From the NCBI GenBank assembly GCA_033439295.1, contig JAVTLE010000016.1:930001-994000 (forward strand): a stretch of DNA of 64,000 bases, given 5' to 3'. The notes under the pieces were generated by a model that ran no database searches, was not told the origin of the DNA, and was given only the letters and a program-made list of their open reading frames with translations. Made by a program: the position numbers and the translations under genes. Positions 48,020-57,977 of this stretch are shown here, piece by piece. Each line of letters starts with the position of its first letter. The stretch's first letter is position 1. This stretch comes from Deuterostichococcus epilithicus (Eukaryota; Chlorophyta; Trebouxiophyceae; Prasiolales; Stichococcaceae).

Positions 48020-48331
48020 CACTGCCCCTCTGCGTGCGGACAGATTTGCGGCCGCTATTGTCGGGCGCTGGTCACGCTGATGGTAGCTTCAAATTGTGCA
48101 GTCCTGTTGAAGGTCAGATAGCAAATTGCAGCAAGTGAAGCAGAGGTGTTTGGAGCTACTTGGCCAAATTTTGAGATTGACCGCATGCTTGCAGAACCAT
48201 TGCACACCTTTGCTGATCTGACGATTACATTCTGTGGAACCCGCCAAGGCTGCATTGCCTTAGTCGCATCGCTGCAAATACAAGCAGCGTGCAACATGGT
48301 CGTGACAGGGAGTCTCGGAACAGTGCAATAG
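48020..48331. other. Convergent region between Tudor-SN and the TTL-like gene
   Basis: About 310 bases of 3' UTR/intergenic sequence. I searched it on the minus strand for the missing tubulin-tyrosine-ligase C-terminal motifs and found none. Confidence 0.5.
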
Positions 48332-49609
48332 TCACTGCAAATACCCCTGAAGCAGCTTTGACCCCTCAACCACCAGGCCAAACAGCTTGCAAAACTCCTT
48401 AACGTCCCCTTCAGGAATTCTGACAAGCTGCTTGCACTCCACCATCGCTTTGCTATTCTTGCGTCGGAGTAACCCTTTCAGATGAAGCTCGCTGTTGGCA
48501 TGCTTGGGAATGGGAGGCCCTGTCAGCACAGTCCTTGACACTGACGGGTGCGGTGGTTGCGGGACCTGCGGAGTCCTGGAGCATGCAACAGCCGGATGCC
48601 GCGCCCCTGTGAGCCGGCAGAGGGCTTAATAATGTATATTCGCCTGGCCTGCCGCTGGGCACCTGCCTCCAATGCGTTGCTGCCATCGCTGCCCAGCAGC
48701 TGACGCGGTGTCTGGCCCACTGTGAGTGCTGCCACCTCCGTCAGCCGCCGGGGCGGCTGCGCGGCATTGTCGGTCCCCCTGCGTCTGTTCTGCGTGCCCC
48801 ATGTTTCAGCCATCCGCTTGCACTAGAATTTCTGGCGCCGAGCTGCAGTTATAGGCGGGCTCCGCCACGAGCGCCGCGTGCTGCTCCGGAAGCTGGAAGG
48901 TGCGCGGCACCAGACCGCCATATTCATCAGGCGCCTCTGCTGCCATCGCCACCAGGTTGCGGGCCAGCTGCTTTTTGCGGCACAGCTCCAGCATACCATA
49001 GAAGTGGTTGACTTTCTGCGGCGGCAGGCAGGAAGCTAGCACACAATCAACACCTGCTGCCTCCGTCGCCTGCTGCACTGTGCAGGTGTCATGCATGGCG
49101 GTGTGAAAGTCTGGACATACACCAGCTCCTCTCATCACTGGCGCATCAATCACAGACGCGCGGCCCTTCAGGTATCAAAATCCTTGCACCTGTGTGGAGT
49201 GCAGCCTGAGGAGGCGATCAACGATGATGGCTGAGTCCGTCCACAGAATGTCCCAGCTGATGTTCGCCTCTACCTGTGCGGCGTGCCACCCCAGGCTCCG
49301 CTGCACCTTTCGCACTGCAAGCAAGACTCTGTAGATTGACACATGACGTTTGCAGAGTGCAAGCTGCTAGGTGAGGCAGACCTGTCTTGCATTTATCAGG
49401 CAGCCGCCATTCCATGTGTCCGGCAGGCCAATTCTAGTTGAAACCTTATCCAGTCGTAGGAAGGAGCTCGTCGCTGCCAGGGCACATCACAAGGTCAGCA
49501 GACAGGACTCGCAGACATCGTATCGGCAGTTGCTCAGTCCCAGCTTCGGCCTGGACGCTGCCGCTGCCTGCGCCTCCAGCCATGCCGCCACGGCATGCTG
49601 CCCAGACAT
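48332..49609 (-). CDS. Truncated tubulin-tyrosine ligase-like (TTLL) gene or gene fragment
   Basis: Four minus-strand exons fit in frame (49504-49609, 49190-49314, 48824-49015, 48566-48789). Seen: LSNCRYDV, RSLGWHAAQ, SWDILWTDSAIIVDRLL, the very characteristic KVNHFYGMLELCRKKQLARN, GGLVPRTFQLPEQ, and IYIIKPSAGSQGRGIRLL. Known: in TTLL enzymes this is the N-terminal domain leading to the first ATP-grasp strand; a further ~250 residues with the Mg-ATP and tubulin-binding residues must follow. Here no such sequence exists before the Tudor-SN 3' end 300-500 bases away; instead an open segment ending ...SKLLQGYLQ and a stop at 48332-48334 follows, which I do not recognise. So catalysis as a ligase is unlikely. 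It may be a pseudogene, a rearranged copy, or an assembly loss. The last exons are approximate. Confidence 0.62.
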
Positions 49610-50402
49610 TCCGCTGAGTCTCGATGAAGTTTCACAGGAAAAGTAGTTCAGCTGCGAGATGTGGTGCCGGCGGAGCCCTCCTCTTGATCATGAGATTGCC
49701 AGGAGCGTTGCAACGTTTGCCTTTTCAAAACCGCCGACGGGCGCCGATACGAGCGGACCCTGAATCCAGCATTGCAAGCAACGGAATAGACATCAAATAT
49801 CAATCCAAAGATCGTCAAACAATCTGCGGGCTTAAGGTCTGAAATCGGAGGGTGTGTTCCGGTTTCGTTCAGTGCGGAAGCAATGCAAGAGGTCGATAGT
49901 CTTGAACTTGCTGAAGGGCACGATGTAGTCCAATCTGTAGGAAACGTCACGACGTAGCGATGCGACCGAGCTTACTTCCCTCTCCAGCTCCGAGCAACCG
50001 AGATCGTCGTAGGGTTTTGTCGTCCTCCAACCTCCATGCATGCCCACTCAATGCTCGGACGCGATATGCATGTTCGTAGATTGATCGTCGTCATCCGCAT
50101 CCTTGGTGTATGCTGCTCAGGCAACAGGGTCGGACGCACGAGCTTGTGGCAACTGAGGTTGCCGACGTCATGCTTCGCCAGCTCAGCAGGCTGTCCCGGG
50201 TGAGCAGTGCATCCAAATGCTCTGTCTGATGCACGAGATTTGAACGATTGCTGCATGTGCCTGCAGATCCAGCTTTGAACGTCTGAAAGTGTCACCCCGG
50301 GTGGTGCGCGTGCAGGGGGGCGGCAGCCCTGCAGCGGTCAGAACCCTACTCGATGACACTCCGACGCTGCTGACTGAGCATGCGAGGGTGGGACGCCTTT
50401 AC
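49610..50402. other. Divergent intergenic region, no gene seen
   Basis: Lies between the TTL-like start (-) and the DUF3429 start (+). Several open frames of 60-100 codons on either strand show no motif or splice partners. The TTL-like start itself is only the first ATG of its frame. Confidence 0.5.
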
Positions 50403-51811
50403 ATGAATTGCCGATCCGTGTCTGTGCTGTTGTCAAGAAACCTGCTGTCGCGGCCGCGCTACTCACTCCTGTGTGCGACGCGACTCGTGCCGACCGCACA
50501 TTTCATGGGTCTGCAGAGGCTGCACACCTCGGCCGCCTCGCTGAGCGCCTCGCAAACAGAACCAGGCCCGCACACAGCGCCGGTGGCGACGCCGGCCGCT
50601 GCTGCTGGGCCTGCGGCACCGGATACGGTCTCAGCAGACACCCCGGTCGCCACTGCCGCCGATTCTGGTGGCCCACAGCAGCAGCGACATGCGCAAGGCT
50701 GGGCGGGCGTGCCCGGCGTGGCGAAAGCCCTCGGTCTCGCAGGTGGGATGTCACCAGAACACCATGCATGGTGGCTGCGCAGCATGATGGCAAGTGCCAT
50801 TCCTTGCCGTTGATAACCAACGAGCTGTCCCGTGACTGACTCGACAACAGGCAACATTCATGCCTCTGCTGACGACGGACGGCATGCATTCACAGGGCTC
50901 ATACCATTCATCGGGCTGGCGCCGCCAGTGGTGGCGCACATACCCCTGCTACCGCCAGAGCTGCTCGCCAACGCTGCGCTGCTGCAGGTGCATTTGCAGC
51001 CTTCCTCGGCACTTGAGCAGAACATGGACTATGTGTCCGTGCAGGCATGCCCATTGCCAATGACGCAATCATCGATGTCGCATGTGTTTCGACAGTACTG
51101 CAGGGGCCACACAGTATGCAGCACTTCGCATGCGGTGGTGCAGGTCGGCTACGGCGCAACCATCGCGTCCTTCCTTGGCGGCGTGCACTGGGGCGCCGCC
51201 ATGCTGGACGCTCGACGTGAGTGATGCGCCGCGGCCTGAGCCCTGCAGTTGACGGACCGTCAAGTGCTGGGCGCCTTCGCAGTTATGTGGTCACAGCTGG
51301 CAAGTCAATTCCGTCCCAATGCGCACTGCTAAACACCCAAGTGTTGTCTTGACTGCAGCGGCGGCAGCAAAGTTTGCTCTGGAGCGCTACATCTGGGGCG
51401 TGACGCCGTGCCTGATGGCCTTCCCCGGCATCATGTTCCCCGGCGGCCCGGGCGCCTTCGTTGTGGCGGCGACGCTGGGCGTGTGCCACCTAGTGGACAA
51501 TGCCTTCTGGCGCCGCGGCCTGCTGCCGCCCTGGTGAGCAGTGGAGATGGATCAACCCATAAGGCTTTGAAGCATGGAGAGGAGCGCTCATCTCGTGGCT
51601 GCAGGATGTTGTGTCTTCCCTCGAGATGTGGAACCTTCCCTCGTGCGCTCATCTTGTCCAACTGCCCTCCTCATGCAGGTACATGTCACTGCGGCTGCCG
51701 TTGACGACACTGGCCATCACGGGCTTGGGCATCACAATCGGCGCAGACCTGCTTGCCGAGCAGCTGGCGCCGCCTGCTGCAGACGCTGTGCAGCCGGAGG
51801 CAGATGCTTGA
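50403..51811 (+). CDS. DUF3429 (TMEM69-like) multi-pass membrane protein, probably mitochondrial
   Basis: Five exons (50403-50742, 50896-50987, 51144-51216, 51359-51533, 51679-51811) give about 270 residues. Seen: an Arg/Ser-rich presequence (MNCRSVSVLLSRNLLSRPRY), an Ala/Pro/Thr-rich linker, then four or five hydrophobic segments: GLIPFIGLAPPVVAHIPLL, the signature VGYGATIASFLGGVHWGAAM, WGVTPCLMAFPGIMFPG, AFVVAATLGVCHLVD and LPLTTLAITGLGITIG. Known: the DUF3429 family has the Y-G-A-x-I-x-S-F-L-G-G-x-H-W-G motif and includes bacterial inner-membrane and mitochondrial TMEM69 proteins; function unknown. Mitochondrial location is inferred from the leader, which could also be a plastid peptide. 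It ends 155 bases from the stop of the convergent WD40-like gene. Confidence 0.87.
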
Positions 51812-51966
51812 CGGAGGGCAGAAGCAGACGCCAGCAGGCCATTTCGAGAGAAGCTCTCGGGGCGTGTGTTGTGTTCTTATGCTGATGAGCAGATTCAAGA
51901 GTTGGATTGGCACCGATCGAGACTGGTCACCATGCGAAGGGTCGGTTCGTCGCAATCTAGGGACCG

Positions 51967-54900
51967 TCACACTGACAGTGGCACATAGTGCAGCATCTGC
52001 TTAGCATCAAACCACACGACACCGTGTATCAAGTCGCCACCGGCGCCGCGACACTGCATTGCGGCCAGGCCTTGCACGAGCGCCGGCCGTGGCACATCTG
52101 CTGGGCATGGACTCGCCCGCACGCATGGTGCATCCGCCCCTGAGTACGCATTCCACTCTTCGCATGCGGCGGCTGCTGCGCCTGGCGTTCTGCGGAGCTC
52201 CCGCTGCGACGTCTCGACATTGAGGTGCTGCACAGCTGACTGCTCTGGCAGCTCGGCATACTCTCTGGTAGCTGCTCGGCTTTCGAGGTCAGCTGCAGGC
52301 CACACGCGCTCCTCTGCAGAGGCTGCTGCTGTTCTGCTTCCATGGGAGCTGCGGCCGTCGCCGCCGCTGCCGCCGCCACCGGCGTCGGTCTTCAGAGGTT
52401 CCAATGCCTCGGGCTGCTCCGCCGACGCGCTCCAATCGATGACTGAGGGTGCAGCGGGCGCCCAGGGGACTGTCGCCCCTGCCGCCGCGGCGCTTTGAGG
52501 CTGTACGCCCCACGTGCTGGCAGCGCCGTCGCCCTGCAAGGGCCTCCTCAGCGGTTCCAACAGAAGCTCCTGCATTGCACACGACGTATGTTCGAACGGT
52601 GACGGACCTTGGTGATGTGGCACGTCGTGGCCTGCTGGGAGGCACACATCAGCAGGTAAACCGCAACGAGAACAACGTGCAGTCCGTGCCGTCTGACAAA
52701 CATGTCAGAAGTGCCGCAGCCAGAGCACAGGTGGACGCTGTGAGGTTGACCAGCCACCCCGAAGTCTGCCGGCACAATTGTAACACCAGAGAGGTGGCCC
52801 ACGCACATTTGCTGCCGGCGAGAGCCGGCACAGCTTGGGGTGCCCGCCGCGTTGGCACACCACCAGGCAGGCGGAGTTTCCGCTGCTGCTGGCGGCTGAG
52901 GCACAGTGTGCACCGACGCCGCGCACCCAGGCTAGCAGCGTGGGCGGCGCCGCCTCTGGCCGCAGCGGCGCCGCATCGCCTCCCGCCACAGCCGTCAGGC
53001 CCCATACCTCGCCTGCGCAGACACACAGCAGGATGTTTTGAGCGCTGCACGGCCTGCCGAGGCATGTAAGCTCGGGAGTTTCACGCAGTCTTGCCCCATC
53101 GCAGAGCATGCCTGCTCCTTCGGTTCCCACTTTGTGCCGCCCGAAGGACGCCATCCTGTTTTTCTGGCATCGTCCAGGAGCACGGATGAGGCACATTGCT
53201 GCCCTCAGAAAAGGAGGGGGGGAGGGGGGGGTCATGCGCCGTTGCTGCAGTCGAGAGTCACCTGTACCAGGCGAGGGAGGCGCGTCTCTCACGACCCACT
53301 CCACCGGCTTCTTGCGGCGGCTACCGCGCTTGCCGGGACTGTCTGGGATGGGCAGTGCATGCAGTTCTCTCGCTTCGTCATGCATGCTGCCGCCGGCTGA
53401 CGGTGAGGACGACAAGCGAGGGCCGCCCGTTCGGGACCCGCCTGCTGCGCCATGCTCGCTGGTCCCAGCGGACTGGCTCGCTGCTGTGCTGATTAGGTCC
53501 TCGACAGGGCTTTGAGGTTCTGTAGGCGCGGGTCCGCCACCAGCGCTGGCGGGCTCCAGGGGCTCATCGCCGCTGCAGCCACCGCACGCAGCGCTGCCGC
53601 CACCAGCCGTGTCGCCGCCAGCTGCGCTGCAGCCGCTGCATTGGGCGCCGGCCGCATCGCGCCGGAAGATGGCCAGCAGGCCGGCCCAGGCCCCTACGGC
53701 GAGGCTGGCGCCGCCGGGGGCAAACGCCAGGCTGGTGACGCGCTGGGAGAAGGCGCACGCCTGGCTGCGCCGTGACACGGGCAGTCACGCATGTGACCAG
53801 GGCTGGACTCGGTCGGAAGAGAGCCTTTGATGCAACTTCGGGGCGGGGCAGGTGTGGGCTGCCAGGCTGTGCGGATATCCTCTGCAGCCGCAGCACTGCA
53901 GCTGGCCAGCCGGGACAGACCCTGACGCCATGATAGGTCTTCAGTGATCGGCGAAGCAGCCTGGCACGACCATAGTACTCCTGCAGCTGCTACAGCATCG
54001 CAGGCTGCATCAGGTGGCATCGAACTGACCGGCTGTTCACCTGAAACGACAGGCGCGGCTGCGGTGACAGCTCCCAGATGAACATGCTGCCGTCCAGGCA
54101 GGCGGTCGCAAGGCTGCGCCCCGCGTCGCAGAAGGCGGCCGCGCACATTGGCAGCCCGGAGTTCAGAGTGCGCGCCCGCCGCAGCTGCCAATCCTGCGCC
54201 TGCGGCGCCACCGCCGTAGCCGCAGCCTGCGCAAGGGACGCTGAGCAGTGGCACGGGCGCACTGGACAAGGTTTGTCTGTGGGATTGATGGCGAAAAATC
54301 ATCCAGGACAATGCGGCGGCACGGCGCGCTTATTCCACCGAACGTAGCAGCGAAGCACTGCGAGGCAAACGTGTCTCGCCTCGAACATAGCCACTCCGAT
54401 GGCGCCGGCCGCCGCCAGCACTACTGTGCCATCGTCCTCCCGGCGGAAAACAGCGACATCCTGCAACAAGTTCCGAGCAACAATCGTCACCATACTGAGC
54501 ATCATGAAGAGAAATCTCAAGCAGGTGGTGGCCGCACACGAGAGGGGGATTTTGCTCCTGGGCCGGTGGAGTGACAGCGAAGCTCACCTTTGGTGTGAAC
54601 CTTAGGCGGGTGGACCCCACTGGCATGACAGCGCTGCCGCCGTCGCACTTGCGGCTGCTGGCGCGGTACAGGTGAAGCTGCTGCGTGGTGCCGACCGCCA
54701 GCCATGTGCCGCTGGCGTCCCATGCCGCGGAGCACACCGCATTGCCAGAGCCGAAGCCGAGGCGCATGACTGTGCGAGGCTCCAAAGCGCCGCAGTCAGC
54801 AGCATGCCCCCCACTGGTGGCACCGCTGGCGTCGCCGCTGCTGCTTGTCGCTTTGCTGTGCAGCTGCAGCAGCACTACCTGGTGACCGCTGGTGAGGACG

Positions 54901-54983
54901 GCGAGCGCGTCGGTGCCGGGACGCGCCGCAAGGCAGTTCTGCAGCACCGGGATCGGCTGCAGGCCGGACGCGTGGCTGAGCAT
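51967..54983 (-). CDS. WD40-like beta-propeller protein of unknown identity
   Basis: Six minus-strand exons (54588-54983, 54371-54460, 54030-54226, 53262-53764, 52807-53012, 51967-52569) join in one frame for about 664 residues. I do not recognise the family. Seen: repeated blade-like segments, e.g. CSAAWDASGTWLAVGTTQQL, DVAVFRREDDGTVVLAAAG, CAAAFCDAGRSLATACLDGS followed by MFIWEL, and RVTSLAFAPGGASLAVGAWA followed by GLLAIFRRD; then a long Ser/Gly/Pro-rich insertion containing KRGSRRKKPVEW (a possible nuclear signal), and an Ala/Glu-rich C-terminal part closing with GVVWFDAKQMLHYVPL. Known: such propellers are scaffolds without catalytic residues. The start is the first ATG of the open frame; further 5' exons are possible, as the first blades look incomplete. 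Its start region faces PDX2. Confidence 0.65.
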
Positions 54984-55529
54984 CTCTATGGACGTGTCAT
55001 GCCGCTAATGCTGCGCTGCACTGGGCATTCCAGATGAAGGTGTGCGAGGTGCGTTGCAGCAGATAGAAGCTCAGGCTGCGAACATTGGTGTGAACCTCGA
55101 ACAGATACAACTGTAGATTTGATTGTTTTGCATCGACAGCTCTGTAACTCCTTGTGCGCTGATCTAAAAATATTTAACAGTGCCGAGCATGGCAGGATTT
55201 GTGTTTAAATCCCAGTGCGAAAATTGCAGAACGTTTGCCGAGGTTGATTTTGCTTTCCACGGCAGTCACCCCAGGCCCAGCGAAGCAACCAATAAGGTGT
55301 CATGCAAAACGCCGGGTTGCACTCCATGGAAGTGTCCATGACGCAAGAATGACGTGACAGACACGTTAGCGGCCAGCGCGCAATTTTGCCCGCACACCAT
55401 TTTGCAGAACCTGCATCGACTCATCTTGCTCACTGTCCAAAGCTCGTTCCCTATTGTCGCGCGCGGCAGCTCGAGCACACTCCTCCATCTCGCCAGCCAT
55501 CCCCGTTGGAGGCAGCCGAGCCGTCAGCG
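54984..55529. promoter_or_regulatory. Divergent promoter between WD40-like gene (-) and PDX2 (+)
   Basis: 546 bases, clearly AT-richer than the coding sequence (AAAAATATTTAACAG near 55166). No gene seen; missing 5' exons of the WD40-like gene could lie here. Confidence 0.5.
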
Positions 55530-57460
55530 ATGGCTCACGCCGCGCCAGCCAATGCAAATGGACACACATCAGACGCGCGGCGCATCAGGATCGGCGTCCT
55601 GGCGCTGCAGGGCTCATTCAGGGAGCACATGGCGACCCTGCGGCGGCTACCCAATGTGGAGGCGGTGGAGGTCCGAACCAAAGAGCAGTTGAACAGCGTC
55701 GACGCCCTCATCATTCCAGGTGCAAACATGAGCTGGACAAAGGCAGCGGTTGAGGACTGTCACCCAGAGTGCATGCCGCCAAGCTGTTAGCAGCCCTGGA
55801 GTGACATGCGTCGCCGAGCGCATCAAATGTCTCAGGCACAACACCCCATAGATAGCCTCTCAACCTTCTGCTTTCAGGTGGCGAGAGCACGACTATGGCC
55901 AACATCGCGGAGCGGTGGGGCCTCATCCCGGACCTGCGGTCATTCTGCTCCGCCGCCAAGCCGGTGTGGGGCACCTGCGCCGGACTCATCTTTCTTGCGG
56001 ACCGCGCGACAGGTACTGAACAATCTCCTAGAATATGAGCTCGAATCAAGGCGACGATGTTCGGATGATGTGCCGCTGCTGTGTGGGCGAAGGCAGCCTT
56101 CGGGCTGGCCATGCCCCTTGCGGTCAGCGGCATGGTTGTCGCGCGTCTGCGACAAAGAAGATGTCGATGCCCTGCCCTGGCGGCGCCTTGCGGCGACAGC
56201 TGCGCCCACTCATCACAGTCAAAGTTCAGGCATGACCTCAAGTGCCAATGTTGCTCCCGCTTGGGGGGAAACACATGGTTCCCAGGCAAGGTCGGATCAG
56301 GCACTGTGTTGCGCTTGCGGCAGGCGTCAAGCAGGGCGGGCAGGCGCTGCTGGGCGGACTGGACTGCCTCGTGCAGCGCAACTTCTTTGGCGCGCAGATC
56401 AACAGCTTCGAAACACAGATGCCGTGCCCACCATGCTTCCAGAACGGCAGCGCTGGTGGCGGTGCCAAGGCGGAGCCATACCGCGCCGTGTTCATCAGGT
56501 GCTGCTTCACCTCAGTTCTCATTCTGATGTATGTGTCCTATGTGAGACCCGTCTTTGGACAGGAAACATGATGCAGGCTGCTGATTCTGGACGATTCGAC
56601 TTCCTGAACTCGTATGCCCTGCTACAGGGCGCCTGGCATCCTGGAGTGTGGCCCCAGCCTGGACGTCCTGTCAGGTTGCCTTTGCTCGCACGTGCACCTT
56701 CCCTTGATTCCGCTGCCTTCCCTTGATTTTGCTGCCGAGGAACGCCTCGCAGGCCGTCAGGAGCGTGAGGAAAGACCTTTGCGCCTCGCCTGTCGACACG
56801 GGCAAAGTGCCTGCCGAAAGAGGCTCCGGCCCAGAGGACATTTGGCGCACATGCTGCCAAGCCTGTAGACCTTTGGCGCGCATTAACTTGTATGCCTAAT
56901 ATGAACAGGTGAATGGGAAATATTTTGTGGTGGAGCTCACAAAGTGCTGAGCAGGCATGCTTCCTGCGCCTGCAGAGTACCAGCTCACGGCCGAGGAGCA
57001 GGCGCAAGCGGGCGGCGTGACATCCGTGGCGGTCGCGGTGCGCTCAGGGCCGCTGCTGGCCACCGCCTTCCACCCGGAGCTGACGGACGACGTGCGGTGG
57101 TGCGCTGCCACGAAAGCTGTGTGTCTGGTCCGGTCCGGACGTGTGACAGTGGACTGCTTTGCGTTGTGACTGGCGCCGTCGCTGCGGCGTACACGATAAA
57201 AAGCGCGGCACCCCGTCGGACAGCTGCCGAAGGCTCTTGGTCAGCAGTAGATCAAATGTTTTGCAGCTTTCTGCAGCAATTCGAGGACAAGACCACTCGT
57301 ATGTTGCTGCAGGCACAAGCTGTTTGTGGACATGGTGCGAGCGCAGCCGGGGGCAGAGAACAGCAGCGCCGCCAATTTTCCTATGCAGCGACTGCCCAGC
57401 GACTCCAATCGGCCGCGGGACATCCCCGTATACACTCAGGATCTGACGCAGGGCTGGTAG
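55530..57460 (+). CDS. PDX2: Pyridoxal 5'-phosphate synthase glutaminase subunit PdxT/PDX2
   Basis: Six exons (55530-55719, 55878-56012, 56324-56498, 56628-56674, 56976-57099, 57313-57460) give about 272 residues. Seen: [20 protein letters not shown], a [20 protein letters not shown] oxyanion strand, [13 protein letters not shown] with the nucleophile Cys, [35 protein letters not shown], and [13 protein letters not shown] with the catalytic His-Glu. Known: class I glutaminase that feeds ammonia to PDX1, which builds vitamin B6 from ribose 5-phosphate and glyceraldehyde 3-phosphate. All triad residues are intact. Compared with bacterial PdxT there is a short N-terminal extension and a C-terminal tail of about 35 residues after [11 protein letters not shown], as in plant PDX2. 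The insertion [20 protein letters not shown] in the mid-domain loop is Cys/Gly-rich. No organelle leader is evident. Confidence 0.94.
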
Positions 57461-57977
57461 AGACAGTGACGGCGGCATTGCAATCGGATTGTCAGTTGCG
57501 GAGCGGCATGGCCTTGTGCAGGTTCATCTGTGGTGGGCCTGTGTAGCTGAATATCCAGGCAATCGAAATATGATTTCTAGAACGATTGGAATCTTGTCAA
57601 ACGGCTGTGGTTGTCTGACTCTGCCCAACTATGAGTGGCGGCGCTAGTCTGTCATGTCGACGTGATTGGTGTCACATAGGTACCCTGAGAAATGACCAAG
57701 TGCAGAGTTTTACAGCCTACTGACCCCCAACTGACGCAAACGGAATCTCGTCTTGACCCGCACGTGCCACTCCAACAACCATCACCAATCTGGATGGCGG
57801 GCCAATTGCTGGTTTTCTTAGAGCTGAGGCCCCGCCATATCGGCCACAGAGATGCTGCGAATCTGGATCGTCGCATCAGCCTGAAAGCCTCGCCCTGCAC
57901 TATTACCGCTTCAGCTTAGCTTAAGGATCAGCCGTCGGAAAAGGGTCCTCTTGTCGTATCCGCAGACCGATAAACTG
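57461..57977. other. Intergenic region between PDX2 and the alanine-rich gene
   Basis: 517 bases holding the PDX2 3' UTR and the promoter of the next gene on the same strand. No gene or clear element was seen. Confidence 0.5.
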
